A stretch of DNA of 64,000 nucleotides, taken from positions 3,716,854 through 3,780,853 of the forward strand of contig OY811989.1 of NCBI GenBank assembly GCA_963681505.1, in the 5' to 3' direction. A program made the position numbers and the translations under genes. Source of the DNA: Eunapius fragilis (Eukaryota; Porifera; Demospongiae; Spongillida; Spongillidae). This document shows, one piece after another, positions 10,805 to 23,420 of this stretch (position 1 is its first letter; the number at the start of each line of letters is the position of its first letter). The notes beneath the pieces were generated by a model. That model saw only the letters and a list, made by a program, of their open reading frames with translations, was not told where the DNA came from and made no database searches.

Positions 10805-11914
10805 CCTCACATTTTGGACAGGGCACGAGCAGCAATGAATTGATGAAGCAATTAAATTTTTAATAATTTCGTTATTTAATTCACCCTTGCACGTCACGTG
10901 ACATGTGAAATGTAGGGGAAAGAAGGGGGGACAAAATTAGAACGTTATAGGAGTGGAGAGTGGACCCAAGGAATAAAAACATGCATCCTATCGACTTGAA
11001 AGTGGCATCTGGGTGGGGTAAGCGCTGGGGCAAGCCTAAGTGTGCGGAACATAAATATCAAAATCTCAGCAATTCAACTGTAACCACAATGTGGGGCAGA
11101 TACATACATCAGGTAGTGGCATTTGCCCAGCAGAAACGGGATGGCCGGGAGTTATGGGGGGGGGGGGGGGGGATGGGAGGGATGGGAGGGATGGGAGGGG
11201 GGATGGGAGGGAGGGATGGGAGTGGTGGGAGGGGGGATGAGGTGTGGACCATTTCTTGTTTTGCCCTCTGTCAGTATAAATATGTGTACGCGTTAAGTTT
11301 TTCTAAGGCTGCATTAAGTTGAATAATGGGTACTATTATTCCCTGATGAAAAAAATGTCTAGGTCAAACACTAGAACAGATGTCACTGTTGAATACTTTG
11401 TGCTTCCTTAGATTCTCTTCGGTAAATAGAACTAGGAGATCATAACAAGGAACAAATGAAATGTGCAGGTCTTTTTTTTTTAACCGCACATGTGCTCTTG
11501 CTCTTGCATACATGAAGCCCCTCCCTCAGAACACATGACATACTAGGACCAGCCAATGCCTAACAAATTAATTCTTGTGACACATCATGATCAAGACAAG
11601 ATTTGCATCAGCGGTGTGCTTCAACACTATCTTTGGGAAAATCTAAACGGTCTTCTTGTGTGATCCACTATATCGATGGCGTATATGCGTACGATGAACT
11701 AGATAACATAACCAAGGTCACTTGGGTTTCCTGATAGTTTAAATATGCATTGTCGCCGTGAGCTTAGGCCACACCGTGTTTATACTCACTGCTGTCTCAT
11801 TCAACTTTCATCACATGCATGCTTTTTTTTTTTTAAACAGCTGCATGCATTTCAGTGTAATTCAATGATGTCTATGAATGCTGATAGTTTTCAAACAGTG
11901 GAAAACACATATAA
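10805..11914. other. NARS2-SGCB intergenic region with G-rich repeat
   Basis: This stretch holds the upstream region of NARS2 and the 3' flank of the sarcoglycan gene. A GGGATGGGAG-type run at 11155-11235 could form G-quadruplexes. I recognise no coding sequence. Confidence 0.5.
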
Positions 11915-13430
11915 TTAGACTTTGGTGCATGGATTGATAGCCTCATTGGCTCGACATCCAACGGAAGTAGTGGGCACTAAAAAGAGCATCCCACTGCTAC
12001 AGGCACACAGGCGGTACCCAGACCCAGAAGCTGATGCACTGCCTGATGCACTCATGGGCAGTCGTCTCATACTGACACCTCTTCTTCCATCTAAGTTAAT
12101 GGCAGCCTGCAAGAGTGAACAAAGAAAACAGTTAAGCTTACAATACCACGCCTATATGATTCCAAAAAGAGAATTAATGTTACTTGACATACGATCCGTT
12201 GGTATACCATAGGGCTCCCTATCTGGAGATTGCACAATTCATATTGCACATGCTATATTGCTGCCAAGAACGCAAGTTTTTTTCAAGTTAAAAGGGGGTA
12301 ACGCATTTTCCCCCCAAGTTTTTCTTACACACCGTGGAGATACAATTATACATACAGTCGGTCTTAATATACGATGGAGACACCATTGATGCCCCTTTAT
12401 CGAGCTTTATAGAGTATCCCTTATCTCGGCAGTGATGCATGTATACTATATCAGTGCAGCTTATGTACCTGGCTCAACAAAGTGATCTTGTCACTGTTAG
12501 CGGTGACCTGCTGCCCTTGCATTGAGACTCCTACTACTGAGCTCACACTGATCAACGGACTTGAGACGGAGAGATCCTTCTGGGCAACCACCTGCGTGAA
12601 TGTCCGTGCAGTTACAATATTATCGTCCGTATATTACCGCATACTATACCATGCATGTTTCAAAACACCCTTACCTGTTTGGTAACTACGTTACTTGCGG
12701 TCAGATCGTTGAACCGTGCAGCAGCAGATTGCAACACCATAAACGAAGAGTTTACGGAAAGCATGTTCTTTTCATCCGCACTGCTGATGGAGAAGTTGGA
12801 GAAGGGTAGCAGTCGCACGACACCAGGTTCAAAGTACGCTTGAGAGGAGTTCAGTACTCGGTCCCCGGCGGGCACGTTTCGTTGGTTCCCCGCTTCCAGT
12901 ACGATCTGTGTATGTATAGGAGAGAGGAGAGTATGCGATGTTCCAAGAATGATACATTTAGTACATTAGCGCTACACAGTAACACGTACGGGATAGTTGT
13001 GTGTAGTGACAGTGATTGACTCGTTAAAGTAGCCTAGCACCGAAGCGAGCAGCTGCGCGTAAGCGATATCAGCTCCCTTGGGTAGGATGGTACCGCCGTC
13101 GCTTGCAAACCTAAGGTACTCGCTCCCGCTGGCTTTGAAGTGAAGAATCCCAAAAATGGTAGACGTAACCTGCAACACGAGCAAACATGGGAAGAGTGGA
13201 AGAACTTTTAAAAGCCTCTAATCATGGCAAGAAAACATGAGCCTTCTTACCAGCAGTTGGCCAACGGTCACACAGTACACCGACACAATTAGCGCCACTA
13301 GTAGCCATCTCTTACGCCCCCTCAGGCCAGCTCTGCTGAGGTAGCGCTTGTCTGGCTTGACGTAACCCATGGTGAAGTTTCTACTGTGGTAGCGCCTCGC
13401 TCGTTTCTTTTCCCGCGACGCTTCGAACAT
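11915..13430 (-). CDS. SGCB: Beta-sarcoglycan-like type II membrane protein, 5 exons
   Basis: Exons 13251-13430, 12990-13169, 12675-12905, 12469-12591 and 11915-12106 all join in phase 0 with GT-AG introns, giving 301 residues (human SGCB 318). A basic cytoplasmic N-terminus contains GYVKPDKRYLSRAGLRGRKRW, matching the beta-sarcoglycan GY-DxxRLxxxGLRGRK juxtamembrane signature. One membrane helix follows at about residues 42-65. The ectodomain has N-glycosylation sites (NES, NSS, NFS) and ends in a four-Cys cluster, YRLCACSSG then VGC then NPC, as in human SGCB. The family is part of the dystrophin-associated sarcoglycan complex at the cell surface. A gamma/delta/zeta assignment is less likely because GLRGRK and the C-terminal spacing favour beta. 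Confidence 0.88.
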
Positions 13431-13691
13431 CGACTTCTATGGGGTGTGAGTGTGGGTGTGTAGAGGCATAGCTTGAGCCCCACCCACTTTTCGGCGCGCA
13501 AAAAGTATCTGCCTCTCATTTCTCCGCTCTAAACGAGTGCGCCTTACCCACATACCTGAGGTATTACAGTTCTTGTTGCCGCTTCTTTCTCCATCGAAGA
13601 ACCCGTTGAAAGTTATATAATTATATGTATAATGTTTAAATATCTAACTGACCTGAACAATAATTGAATTAATTGTTAGTTATTAACCAAC
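13431..13691. promoter_or_regulatory. Divergent promoter region SGCB / CCDC134
   Basis: A 261-bp gap between the start codons of two head-to-head genes. The CCDC134 side is AT-rich (ttatataattatatgtataatg at about 13612-13633). The SGCB side is GC-richer. Shared promoter use is inferred from the spacing. Confidence 0.5.
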
Positions 13692-16600
13692 ATGTTCGAC
13701 ATTCTCCTGCTATTGATCGGCTTGGTGCTGTCTGGAGCAGACCAGGGTCCCTACTCAATCGGTAATGGAGCTCAGCCGTTGGAAGGGATGGATGCCTCCG
13801 ACATGCAACTGAAGATCTGTATCCGTTCATTACGACTTGGGCGCGCACACAACAGTACAGTACCTCCTGCCGTCACAATAAATGGTTCCTTGACCAGTCC
13901 GTCTGCTGCTTAGACAAAAGCGGCTTCGGCGTGAAGCGAAAGGAACAGATTGAGACGGCGAAGAAGATAGCGAGCCTCCATGACTACGCCAAACAGTACA
14001 AACTGGTCAAGATGCTTGTGGACACCATTTTTCCGGTATGGGGGTTCCACCAACTTCATATTATGACTTTCATTTAATCATGCTTAGCTAGAACAATGAG
14101 CTAACTATTGTATTGGCGAGCATATACCACACCTGACCAAACTATTCCAAAGTACCAGAGAGTACATGTAGATCACCCTGCAATGGTGTACAGATATGTA
14201 ATAGTAGTTTGGATTGATATCTATTACGTTTTACACACCTTTGTACATTTGTTTTCCTTTCCCAGCTGATGAATGATTCCATGACGACACTGAAGGACAA
14301 AAACCACACCCCTTCCTCCCCATTTCCTATCGATAAGGAACTACAAGATGGTTAGTGTTTGGTGTGGGTGTGGTTATACACATGAACTGCATATGTGTGG
14401 GGGAATTCTTCGCTGTTTGTTGTGAGGGAGTGAGTTGTTGCTCAATGTCCACTGTAACACCACTAACTCAAGTCCTAGGACATGTGTATGAGAATGTGAT
14501 TTTGTTCGGAGATGTGCTCCTGAGACTGCCTGACATCACCAAGAAGGTATGAGTCAGGAGTTAGTGGTCTGGGGATGAGAGTAGTCAGGAGCTATCCGTG
14601 TATAGAGGGTTGGTGCGAAGAGGGGTAAAGTTGAAGTGGTTTATTAAAATTACTGGTCCAAGGTGTTCAAGAAGGAAGGATCAATGTGGCACCCTGTTCT
14701 TGAGTGGGCCATGGATTTTTGCCAGCAGAGTACAGAGATTTTTAATGGACCTCATGCCACACAGCTGCACCTTGTGAGTGATGTCCACCTCATCATGTAT
14801 GTCTATCTAACCCTGTATATCATCTCATCATGGATGACCACCTCATCATGTATGTCCACCTCATCATGTATGACCACCTCCACCTGATCATATATGACCA
14901 CCTCCATCTCATCATGTATGACCACCTCACCCTGTATGTCCACCTCATCATGTATGTCCACCTCACCATGTATGTCCTCCTCATCATGTATATCCACCTC
15001 ATCATGTATGTCTACCTCACCCTGTATATCCATCTCATCATGTATGACCACCTCACCATGTATGTCCACCTCATCATGTATATCCACCTCATCATGTATG
15101 TCTACCTAACCCTGTATATCATCTCATCATGTCTGACCACCTCATCATGCATGACCACCTCACCCTGTATGTCCACCTCACCATGTATGACCACCTCATC
15201 ATGTATGTCTTACCTAACCCTATATATCCATCACATCATGTATGTCCACCTCATCATGTATGTCTACCTAACCCTATATATCCATCACATCATGTATGTC
15301 CACCTCACCATGTATGACCACCTCACCATGTATGACCACCTCATCATGTACATCCATTCTCAATGTGTGCACTTCTCTCTCCTCCTCTAACCCTACCCAG
15401 ATGGCGCAGGAGTTAGGCCTCATTCCCGAAGACCCTGGATACACCAATCCCTTCCGAATGCAGCCAACACCTTCACCAGTAAGTCTAGCCCATAAGTGGT
15501 ACCAGGTCTGGCCCATCAGGGGTACCAGATCTAGCCCATCAGTGGTATCAGGTCTAGCCCGTCAGTGGTACCAGATCTAGCCCATCAGTGGTACCAGATC
15601 TAGCCCATCAGTGGGCCATGATCTAGCCATGTAGGACCATGATTGCTGTAATGACTTTCTCCAAGGGATGAAAAAACCCTTCCATGGCGTTTTAACCTTC
15701 AGGTTTGCCATGAAATGAATGATGTACTACATATGCTCCACATAAGGCCCAACACTTGCACTGTGGATGTGTAGTTTCATCAACGCATTATCTGTAATAG
15801 TGACCTCATTTACACAGTGTGACTTTCCAGATCCATGCTATCCTCCTTCCAACTTTTTCTCACTCCTCGTCCCATGCTTTCCCCTCCTACCCAGACATTC
15901 CCTCTTACAACCTTCCCTCCTCACTATGCCTTGTACTCATGCTTTCCATTTCCATTTAAGGTAGTTGTACCAATAACAAGGTTTTTTTGGAAAAAAAATT
16001 GGTAAGATCCACCTTATTGTTTAAGATATGCCACCTTGATATCATTTGGATAAGTAACGTATTTAACCGAGCGCAATGCCTTAAATTTTGGCATCCGCCA
16101 TCTTGTAATTCGCGCACGCATGCGCAGTTTGAGTCTGCCATGTTTTTTGGGGTCTGAATTATTAAAATATGTCATCAACAATTGGTAGTTCTGTTCAAGT
16201 ACCGTATATAATTCGGAGAGAATCCACCTCCACCTTATTGTTTAAGATATGCCACCTTGATAGCATTTCAATAACGCGCGGAAACACTAGCACCGCTTGT
16301 TTTACGAGCACCTTGAAATACGAACGGCAAAAACTCTTTTTCCTGTACATTCAGGACAACAGACCTTATGATCAAGTGTTGAGCATATTATTACGATAGG
16401 AGCTAAACACCAAGAAGAGCATACGTGTAGGAAAATATCTTGTCCTTGTTTTCAAAATAAGTTACTTTTTCTAAATAGCCGAAAACCGAAAATCTATCTA
16501 TTAATAACATTTCAATTTCAAGGTACAAATATGGCGTCCAGGGATGCGTAACTTTGTAAAAAAATTGCTGTAAATTTGTGGAAAAGGATAGTAACGTTAT

Positions 16601-18350
16601 CGATGCACCAAAAGGACAATTAAGTAATGAAGAACGTGTATTCACAATAAAGTAGCTGTTCTGAAATAATCCATGAGTAACCCAATTAGTTCACCCTGAA
16701 ATGATGGTTAGTATAAGCTTTGGCACAAACCTACTGCTCCGTTTCGAAATGAATGCACCAAACGAAAGAAGATATTATTTCATGTTTATCCTCCTAATTT
16801 GGTGATTTTTAACACCGCGTCCATGAGAATCGAATACTTTTTTGGCCTATTTTGTCGAATTCACTTTTTGGAAAATTAGTCGGAACGGTACCAATTGCCA
16901 CAAATACCGGTGTACTATGTAGTTCAACTCCTTAGACGATGTTAGAAGCTACTGGCAGTCTTGCAACTACTAACTCTGAGGACCTACGTTTGTTCAGAGT
17001 CGAGCGGGTAAGATCGCTACCGGAAATGGGACACATTTTTCTGACAAGGATTCTGAATAGTCATGCTTAACTGGATCAGATAGGTAGCGTTTGAATCAAT
17101 TCCTGCAGTAACCTATTATGCTAGTGTCGAAACAGACACTAAAACTTCTTTGGATCTCGACTCCGGACCCAAATATTGGTCGTGCACAGGCCCAAACACC
17201 TAACATTTGGCCATACGTAAGCATTGTTTGACGTCATGTGGGTCTCAGTTACACGCATACATATATCTGTCGTGGACACTAACCTGTATGCTTTCAAAGT
17301 GACTCGGTTCTATGTTTTTTTCGGTTACGAAGCGTAGCGGAGGACACTTTTGTCCTAGGCAACTAAGAGCTGTTTTGGATACGCTTTAAAACGTCATTTG
17401 GTACTATCAGGAGGCCACAAAGGATACCGTGTTGGCAGTTAGCTTAGTTCTTGTGCAAAACTCACCGACAGTTTTTACCTCGTTCGAGGACTTAGAATTA
17501 CATAGATCATTGTAGTTTATTATTGTCTGGGGACGAGTAATCAATAATTTAGTTAATATTTTGCCATAATCATACATCACGTGAGCCAAATACACTACCT
17601 TCTTTTCCGTTCCCGTCCGGGTATTGATTGCTCGTACCCAGACATTAATGATCCATGTAAGTCCTCGAACGAGGTAAAAACTGTCGGTGAGTTTTGCACA
17701 AGAACTAAGCTAACTGCCAACACGGTATCCATTGTGGCCTCCTAATAGTACCAAATGACGTTTTAAAGCGTATCCAAAACAGCTCTTAATTGCTTGGGAA
17801 AAAAGTGTCCTCCGCTACGCTTCGTAACCGAAAAATATAGAACCAAGTCACTTTGAAAGTATACAGGTTAGTGACCACGATAGATATAAGGCAGAAAACA
17901 ACGCCATATGTCTAGGCGATAGTTAAACTATCCAAAAATATTCTTTTTCATACAATTAGGGACCTTCCGACTATTTTTTTTGAATGTTGGGTTCGACAAC
18001 AAAAGTATTCGATTCTCATGGATCCGGTGTTAAGCACTACAGTTTTCAACAAACCAATTATAAAGTTTAATTCTTAGAATATTTGTACTATTTTTACTGC
18101 TCATCTAATAACTGTCAAAATGATACGGTCCTCTAAGATGCTCTCAGGCTACAAGCTAGTATGATTTTTTTTTTCAAAATCCAGGAGGGTATCCTGTCAC
18201 CTTAAGTAAAGTCAATGTATAGTAAAAATTAATAACCACTGTGGCTATTTTTTTGCATCCATACGCGTGCAGGTTTCAAAGCCATCTAAACAGAAGAAGA
18301 TCACAGCCAGGGGTCCAAAGCTGAGAGGATCAAAACACACAGAACTGTAG
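13692..18350 (+). CDS. CCDC134: CCDC134 homologue, 7 exons, C-terminal HTEL
   Basis: Seven plus-strand exons join in phase: 13692-13761, 13914-14035, 14266-14350, 14479-14546, 14663-14773, 15401-15478 and 18273-18350. The product is about 203 residues (human 229). It begins with a signal peptide (MFDILLLLIGLVLSG) and continues through the CCDC134 landmarks: VKRKEQIETAKKIASLHDYA, FPIDKEL, ENVILFGDVLLRLP, the Trp-containing LEWAMDFCQQ segment, FNGPHATQLHLMAQELG and NPFRM. It ends in a Lys/Arg-rich tail and HTEL. Human CCDC134 ends QSEL, so a KDEL-receptor-type retrieval signal is conserved and the protein should reside in the ER or be secreted. The first exon must splice at ATCG|GTAATG, since reading straight on reaches a stop at 13914. 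A polyA-type AATAAA lies at 18644. Confidence 0.92.
14783..15360. repeat. 18-bp minisatellite (CCDC134 intron 5)
   Basis: About 32 units of an 18-bp motif (cctcatcatgtatgtcca and variants with gacca, cacc and tatc) fill most of intron 5. The unit is divisible by 3, so all frames stay open. The resulting repeats are not a gene. Confidence 0.93.
15488..15616. repeat. 23-bp tandem repeat (CCDC134 intron 6)
   Basis: About five units around agcccatcagtggtaccaga begin immediately after exon 6. Confidence 0.85.
16008..16262. repeat. Direct repeat pair in CCDC134 intron 6
   Basis: The sequence ccaccttattgtttaagata and its continuation (tgccaccttgata) occurs at about 16008-16040 and again at 16228-16262, some 220 bp apart. 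Confidence 0.8.
17257..17889. mobile_element. Imperfect foldback element in CCDC134 intron 6
   Basis: Long inverted arms, about 17257-17547 and 17622-17889, pair over roughly 270 bp with small gaps. Near the centre they carry gtctggggacgagtaatcaa and its complement. Short outer matches (gagaatcgaatacttttt at 16826 and its complement near 18003) suggest a larger older element of about 1.2 kb. No coding capacity is seen. Confidence 0.78.
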
Positions 18351-19197
18351 AACATGCTGTTTAATAGATCAAAATTTTCAGCTCAGTTGTGTTGTTTTAT
18401 GTCAAAGTACAATCACTGTTACCTAATCTCTTCTTAACACAGACACATGCATCAACTTCATTACTATAACTATTTTGTGCCAGCTCTTTTAAGGATGAAG
18501 GTCAATCATTAATGTGAAAGGCTGATTACCACTACCCTATCAACTGATAAGCTTGAAGCAGTAATGTGTAACTCAGTCTTAAGTAGGTGCATGTATGAAA
18601 GGAATGAAACCAAAAGTAATACTAGCAGCTCTTTGTGTTGTACAATAAAACAGGGTGTCAATTTAATAACTTCAGTACAATTAACCTCAGTACAATATGC
18701 TGATTAGAAAAAGTGGCATACAATGCAATACAGGACAATAGTATACTGCAAGCTAAATTACTTTTGGATACGATCAGCACTTCCAACATCTCTAAAATCA
18801 TACTGATCAGCTGAGACCTATGCTATATATAAAATCGTGCACATGCATCGCCAAGGCCATTATGGGTATTAATGTACACCCATCAAACAATTCTCTTTTA
18901 TGCCAATTCACCAATGTTGGTGACTACCGTGTATTGGTCCTTCTCAAATTATTTCCTTACATATGGCCAATTATAAGTTTGTTTAGTACACAATTATTAT
19001 CACATTAATAGTAGGCCACTTCTCGGACGCGGCCGGTCATTTGAATTGAAGTTCAAGGGGAAAAATACAAATGGTGTTCATATTAGGCGTGTGTCATAGA
19101 TATAATTATTATATACAAACACATACGCAGTGAACCAAGCACTGCGCACGACGCTATTGTTGATGCATTTCTATACACAATAGTGCCTCTTTGATTG
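18351..19197. other. 3' UTR and downstream flank of CCDC134
   Basis: The first 300 bp or so is the probable CCDC134 3' UTR up to the AATAAA at 18644. The remainder is AT-rich and shows no coding sequence I can support. Confidence 0.45.
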
Positions 19198-19258
19198 TTA
19201 GAAGTTAACTGCTCTAATACAGCGACTGTATAGCCACTGTCTACTGAGTATCGTCATT

Positions 19259-19600
19259 ATGTCCTCGTTCTTATGGATAATGTTTTTGAAATGTGGTAGT
19301 ATTATTGTCATTCCACGAAAAGTTTTGCAGTGCTCGTTTGAAGCGGATACGTTTGGAGACATCGTAAATAATTTGCAGTCTAAAGTAGCGAAAGTCTCTA
19401 TTTCAAGCAACGCTATGTTTATTGATCCCAATCACGACGTTCCATTAAATGCCCCATTGAGCTTGCGCGATCAGTTAAAATGCATGTTTGTTTGTATCAA
19501 CGTTTCAGTATCGGAATTGTTTTCAGTTTTGTTGTTTGTTTTTGTGTCAGTGTACAAGCGTTGTGTATATACGCACGCGCTTGCGGATTGTTTTTAATAT
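19259..19600 (+). CDS. Possible isolated exon, ubiquitin-like character
   Basis: A 112-residue open frame begins with a true ATG and contains a non-repetitive stretch: VLQCSFEADTFGDIVNNLQ, then NAMFIDPNHDVPLN and LSLRDQLK. The order of a beta-rich start, an amphipathic helix, then strand-like segments is reminiscent of a ubiquitin-like or CIDE/PB1-type fold. That is a guess from pattern only. The last 40 residues look non-coding. It could be a first exon of the large Death/ankyrin/Roc gene to the right, but I find no donor here whose phase matches the first exon seen at 25815. It could also be spurious. Confidence 0.3.
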
Positions 19601-19976
19601 CATATTCACACATGTAATTGGTTACCTTTTTTTTTTCCGGCGACCGGGTCACTTTTTTTGGACCAACTGTCCGAGAAACATGAAATCAACTTGATGTTGC
19701 ATTAAGACTAAAACACGAGCGCTTCGATGCGATGTAGTTTAGTAACGGCTTTGCGTTCCGTCTTGTCAGTGACTGAAAACACAACAAGCCAACAGATAGC
19801 CTTTAATTAAAATCCAAAAAAAGAAAACAAAAAAAAGTGTGTATTTTTAAATGGTGGCAACGAAAAGCATATTTTCCGTTGTGCTCAATTATGAAGTTCC
19901 TTTTTTTATTTAACGGCACGATAGTCATGACGTTCTGTACATGTACGCATGGTAAAATAACTTAGTTTGAGAAGTA

Positions 19977-21020
19977 ATGGACCTCCCCTACCTTAAGGTC
20001 ATTCTGGTGGTGTTTGCCTGCTTGGGAGTACATCTAGTGGAGCCCTTCTATGCTAGAACCCTAGAGAAGGGAGCCACTCATACCTACCTCAGGGATTTCT
20101 ACAAGGGTCTCCACATCAGCCTGAGCCAACCAATCAGTGGTCAGTACACCAGATTCACACAAAACCAGAGTTCAGTGGAGTTTCAGAGGACTTGTTCCAG
20201 GGTGTTAAAAAAATACCCACAAGCCAGAGGTGCTGAACTCTGTGTCTGAGATGGCAAATGAATACATGGAGGATGTGGTCAAACTGACCAACCTAATGCT
20301 AGCTACCCCATCTGCAAAAGGTACTGGCGAGACAGAGAAGAGACTATGGAATTAATGAGGAGTCTTTCCCTCAGAAGTATCCAGTGGAGGAGCAGACAAC
20401 CAACATAGATGACACAACAGTGCACAACATTGGTATGGAGTGGTAAGGTGGACTATAGGTTGCAAAAGCTTGGTACATTACCTGCATTGAGCAGATCCAT
20501 CATTCTGCAGAGATGTCAGCAGCTGATGGATGGCCAGTATCCTTCCGTCAGGGGTAACAGGGCAGCAGCTTTGGCAGAAAAGAGAGGTTGAACTTTTATG
20601 GAATGAGCAGACCAAGGCCAAATTTGCAAGGGGTCCGCTGAGAAGCAGGAGATAGCTCAAAGACAGGAGAGAAAGAGGCTGGACATGTTGAATAGCTTCA
20701 AGTTAAGTCTTTAAGTGGTCCCTTCACTGATGCTGTTGAGGTGGAGAAGTACTTAGCAGAACCCACTCTCAGTGAAAAAGTGAAGCAACAAAGACTGAAG
20801 TTGGAGGTTCAGTTTGCCAGAGAAAGCACTACTTTACTCTCCAAAGTTGACTCACTTTTTCGGATCCAACTCACACGGTAAGAGAAGGATGAAGACAGCC
20901 GTAGAGTTTGGCGAGGCTCTCATGTGTTACCTAGGCAGGCAAAGTGATAGGTCGATGCTTGAGTATGGAAGGTTTCAGGAGTGTCTAGGCAAGTTGGTTG
21001 AGTTTTTGAAAACGATATAA
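19977..21020 (+). pseudogene. Decayed multi-copy ORF (mobile-element type), several frameshifts
   Basis: Three plus-strand pieces in different frames read like one ancestral protein: YLKVILVVFACLGVHLVEPFYARTLEKGATH (19977-20249), KVDYRLQKLGTLPALSRSIIL (20409-20591) and, further on, FARES, SKVDSLFRIQ and GKRRMKTAVEFGEALMCYLG (20814-21020). Stops and frameshifts separate them. I remember similar sequences as repeated predicted proteins in invertebrate genomes but cannot name the family. A dead transposon-associated gene is the best explanation. Confidence 0.55.
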
Positions 21021-23140
21021 TTCATTAAATGTATGCATCATTCAAAGTATTAATCAATGTTAGCTTATAACAATAGCTGTATGAATTAACAAATACATAA
21101 AAATCAATATAGATAGAAATTTAGCAGAGGTGGGGTTATTTTTAAGAAAAAAAAAACTCCCAAATGGATTTGAAAGTCATGAATTACCCCCCCCCCCCCC
21201 CCATGAACAATGTTGGACTGCACTATTTCATTCCATGTGTATATCCACCTTTTCAATCAGCTGACCTATGTGAATGGAGTTAAGGATTTGATTCTCTGAC
21301 AGGCTAGACCATGTTGTGAATAAGGTTTATATAGATTGTCTGCAATTATGACCAGCCTTTCTATTGTCTCTTTTGTTATTGCCTTCCATTACTGCACTAT
21401 GAGCAGTAGATGTTTTGAGTGAGCTCTGAATTATGTTGCTGCATGCAGAAGTTCTTAATTTTTGCCATCAAACATCCACCGGCCTATATGAATATGATGA
21501 AATGGTGCACTCCAACAGATCATCATGTAGCGGGCTTTGCCACCGTGGTTTTGTGCACTTAGGGAAGGAACATGTATACTGAGCAACCATATGCACAAGT
21601 TAAGAGTTACTGTTTGACATGTATCCGTTCGTGTCTACTACATCCCCCCGTATTAAAAATGTGTCAGTATGCTTTAGAAATCTTCAATGCACATCTCCCT
21701 GTATATACACATGCATGTTGCACTACTTGTAGATGGTTGTAGCTGTGGACTTCCTATTTTCAACGGATCATGATGCTGCTTTAACTCAGTATATTCATCC
21801 CAGATACCCTATGAAGATCAAAACCCTGTGTATATTAATCCGTTATGGCAATACATGTACGATTTCCCGCCCAATAAGTACTATTTTGCATGGCTTAGTA
21901 CGATGTATAGTTAACTACTTACATCAGTGCATTTATGGATTCAATATTAAATTGGAAGTAGGGTCGGGACCTGTTAAACAAAATACTATTCATAATTGGT
22001 AGTATACATATAATAGCAGTTGACCCTCTGAGGGGGGTTCGTTCGAACCCCCCGAACCCCCCCCACCCACCCCCTCGGCTACGGGCTTGCTGAGCTACCG
22101 ACTAGTTCGCAATTTTGTGACGCGCCATCAACGTAGTGTCGTTCCCGACCTATATGACGCAATCTTATATGGTCTGGGAACGAGGCTAGAAACGGCTTGT
22201 AATTGCTTTTGGACGAGAACAGCGTTGACCGCCAGCTGAATTCGCAAGGTATAGCCAAATCTAATTCTAGTAACTGGAAGTGGGATAGCCCGGTTTGGGC
22301 ATGAGATAAATAGCGCCTGCGCTTTACTCAGCCCATTATACACTTTTACTACAATTTTAACTTTTTAGTATGCTAGGTAAAAATAAAAAAAAACTCCTAA
22401 ATGATCCTAAAACGAGGTCCGTTTTTTCCTGACCAATGAGAAACATCGGAATAACGAAATATATATATATTGTGCTCTATGCCAATGCCGATACGAAAGA
22501 ATCATTCAATGCCAATTCTACAGCTGTAACCAGAAAATCGAGACAACAGTGCATGGTTTTTTAGTACCTCGGCAATTAGCAAATATATAGCATTGCGGTT
22601 ACGGTGGCCCTGGAGGTCGTCTGTGGTGCACACAGTGTGGTTTGAGAATTGGCGCTCGCTCCTTTCTGTGGATAGTGTAAATTGGTGAAATCTTACGTAC
22701 GATCGACACGTGGGAACGCAGTCATTGTATATGTACCTACACTATGTTTGTATAGAAACAACCGCAAAAGGAGGGTTGTGGGCGTGTAATAAGAGTTAAG
22801 TTCATTGTGGCCCCGTCCTAAAATGAAAAATTAAGAATGGCACTGTGCGCATGCACGATTCCGATATGACTAAGGACCCGCCCCCAACAGGAAATGCTGG
22901 GTTCGCCGAGTTCATCCAAGCTGCATGCACTGAATAAAAGTTGGTAGTCTTCGTATGCCTGTTTTTGCTGCATTCTTTTTCCCAGCAACCCTTGTAACCT
23001 CAGAGGCTGTAACAATTACCAGGGATCGCAATCAAAATAGAATTTAAAAACACTGACAATGATTGCACGACTGCAACCAGCCTCCTATTATGCGTATTGC
23101 ATTATGGGCGGTTGTTTCTATAGACCAGTGGAACCACACG
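21021..23140. other. AT-rich repeat-derived DNA, no gene recognised
   Basis: Contains homopolymer C and A runs and a hAT-like terminus near 22060-22090 (C-rich tract then ggctacgggcttg). A MITE-like terminus at about 22166-22185 reads tatggtctgggaacgaggct, sharing the CTCGTTCCCAGAC motif seen in other elements of the window. Confidence 0.45.
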
Positions 23141-23420
23141 CAGCTAGGGTTACCACATACGTTGCACAGTTGAAGAGGGCCATGGCTTCTCTGTGGGCTA
23201 GAGCACCACACACAAGTAATCACCACATTCCTTTTCTGCCAAATGACCTTCTTGTTTGTCCTGCATGATGCGGTTCGGACACCTTTGCAAGCCCCTTCTG
23301 ATGGACCATTTAAGGTTCTTCACCAAACTGACAAATATTTCACCTTGGATATTAACAGCCGACATGAAATTGACCGATTAAAAATGTTGATATTATTTCA
23401 CTTTGCCTCTTACCCGCTAA
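23141..23420 (+). pseudogene. Ty3/gypsy pol C-terminal remnant
   Basis: Two overlapping frames, offset by a frameshift at about 23250, read TTYVAQLKRAMASL...FLPNDLLVC and then FVLHDAVRTPLQAPSDGPFK followed by TDKYFTLDIN and IDRLKM. This is the tail of a Ty3/gypsy integrase: the GPF-K-V, F-LDING and IDRLKPA-type module at the end of pol. The last residues have decayed and no LTRs were identified nearby, so this is a relic. Confidence 0.72.

Noticed and set aside
13692..13916. A 73-residue secreted peptide read straight through exon 1
   Set aside because: Splicing ATCG|GTAATG to ctgcttag|ACAAAAG restores the CCDC134 frame exactly, so the read-through part is intronic.
14663..15390. Met/His/Tyr-rich repeat proteins on both strands
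   Set aside because: Products of the 18-bp minisatellite in CCDC134 intron 5, with no domain and open in several frames at once.
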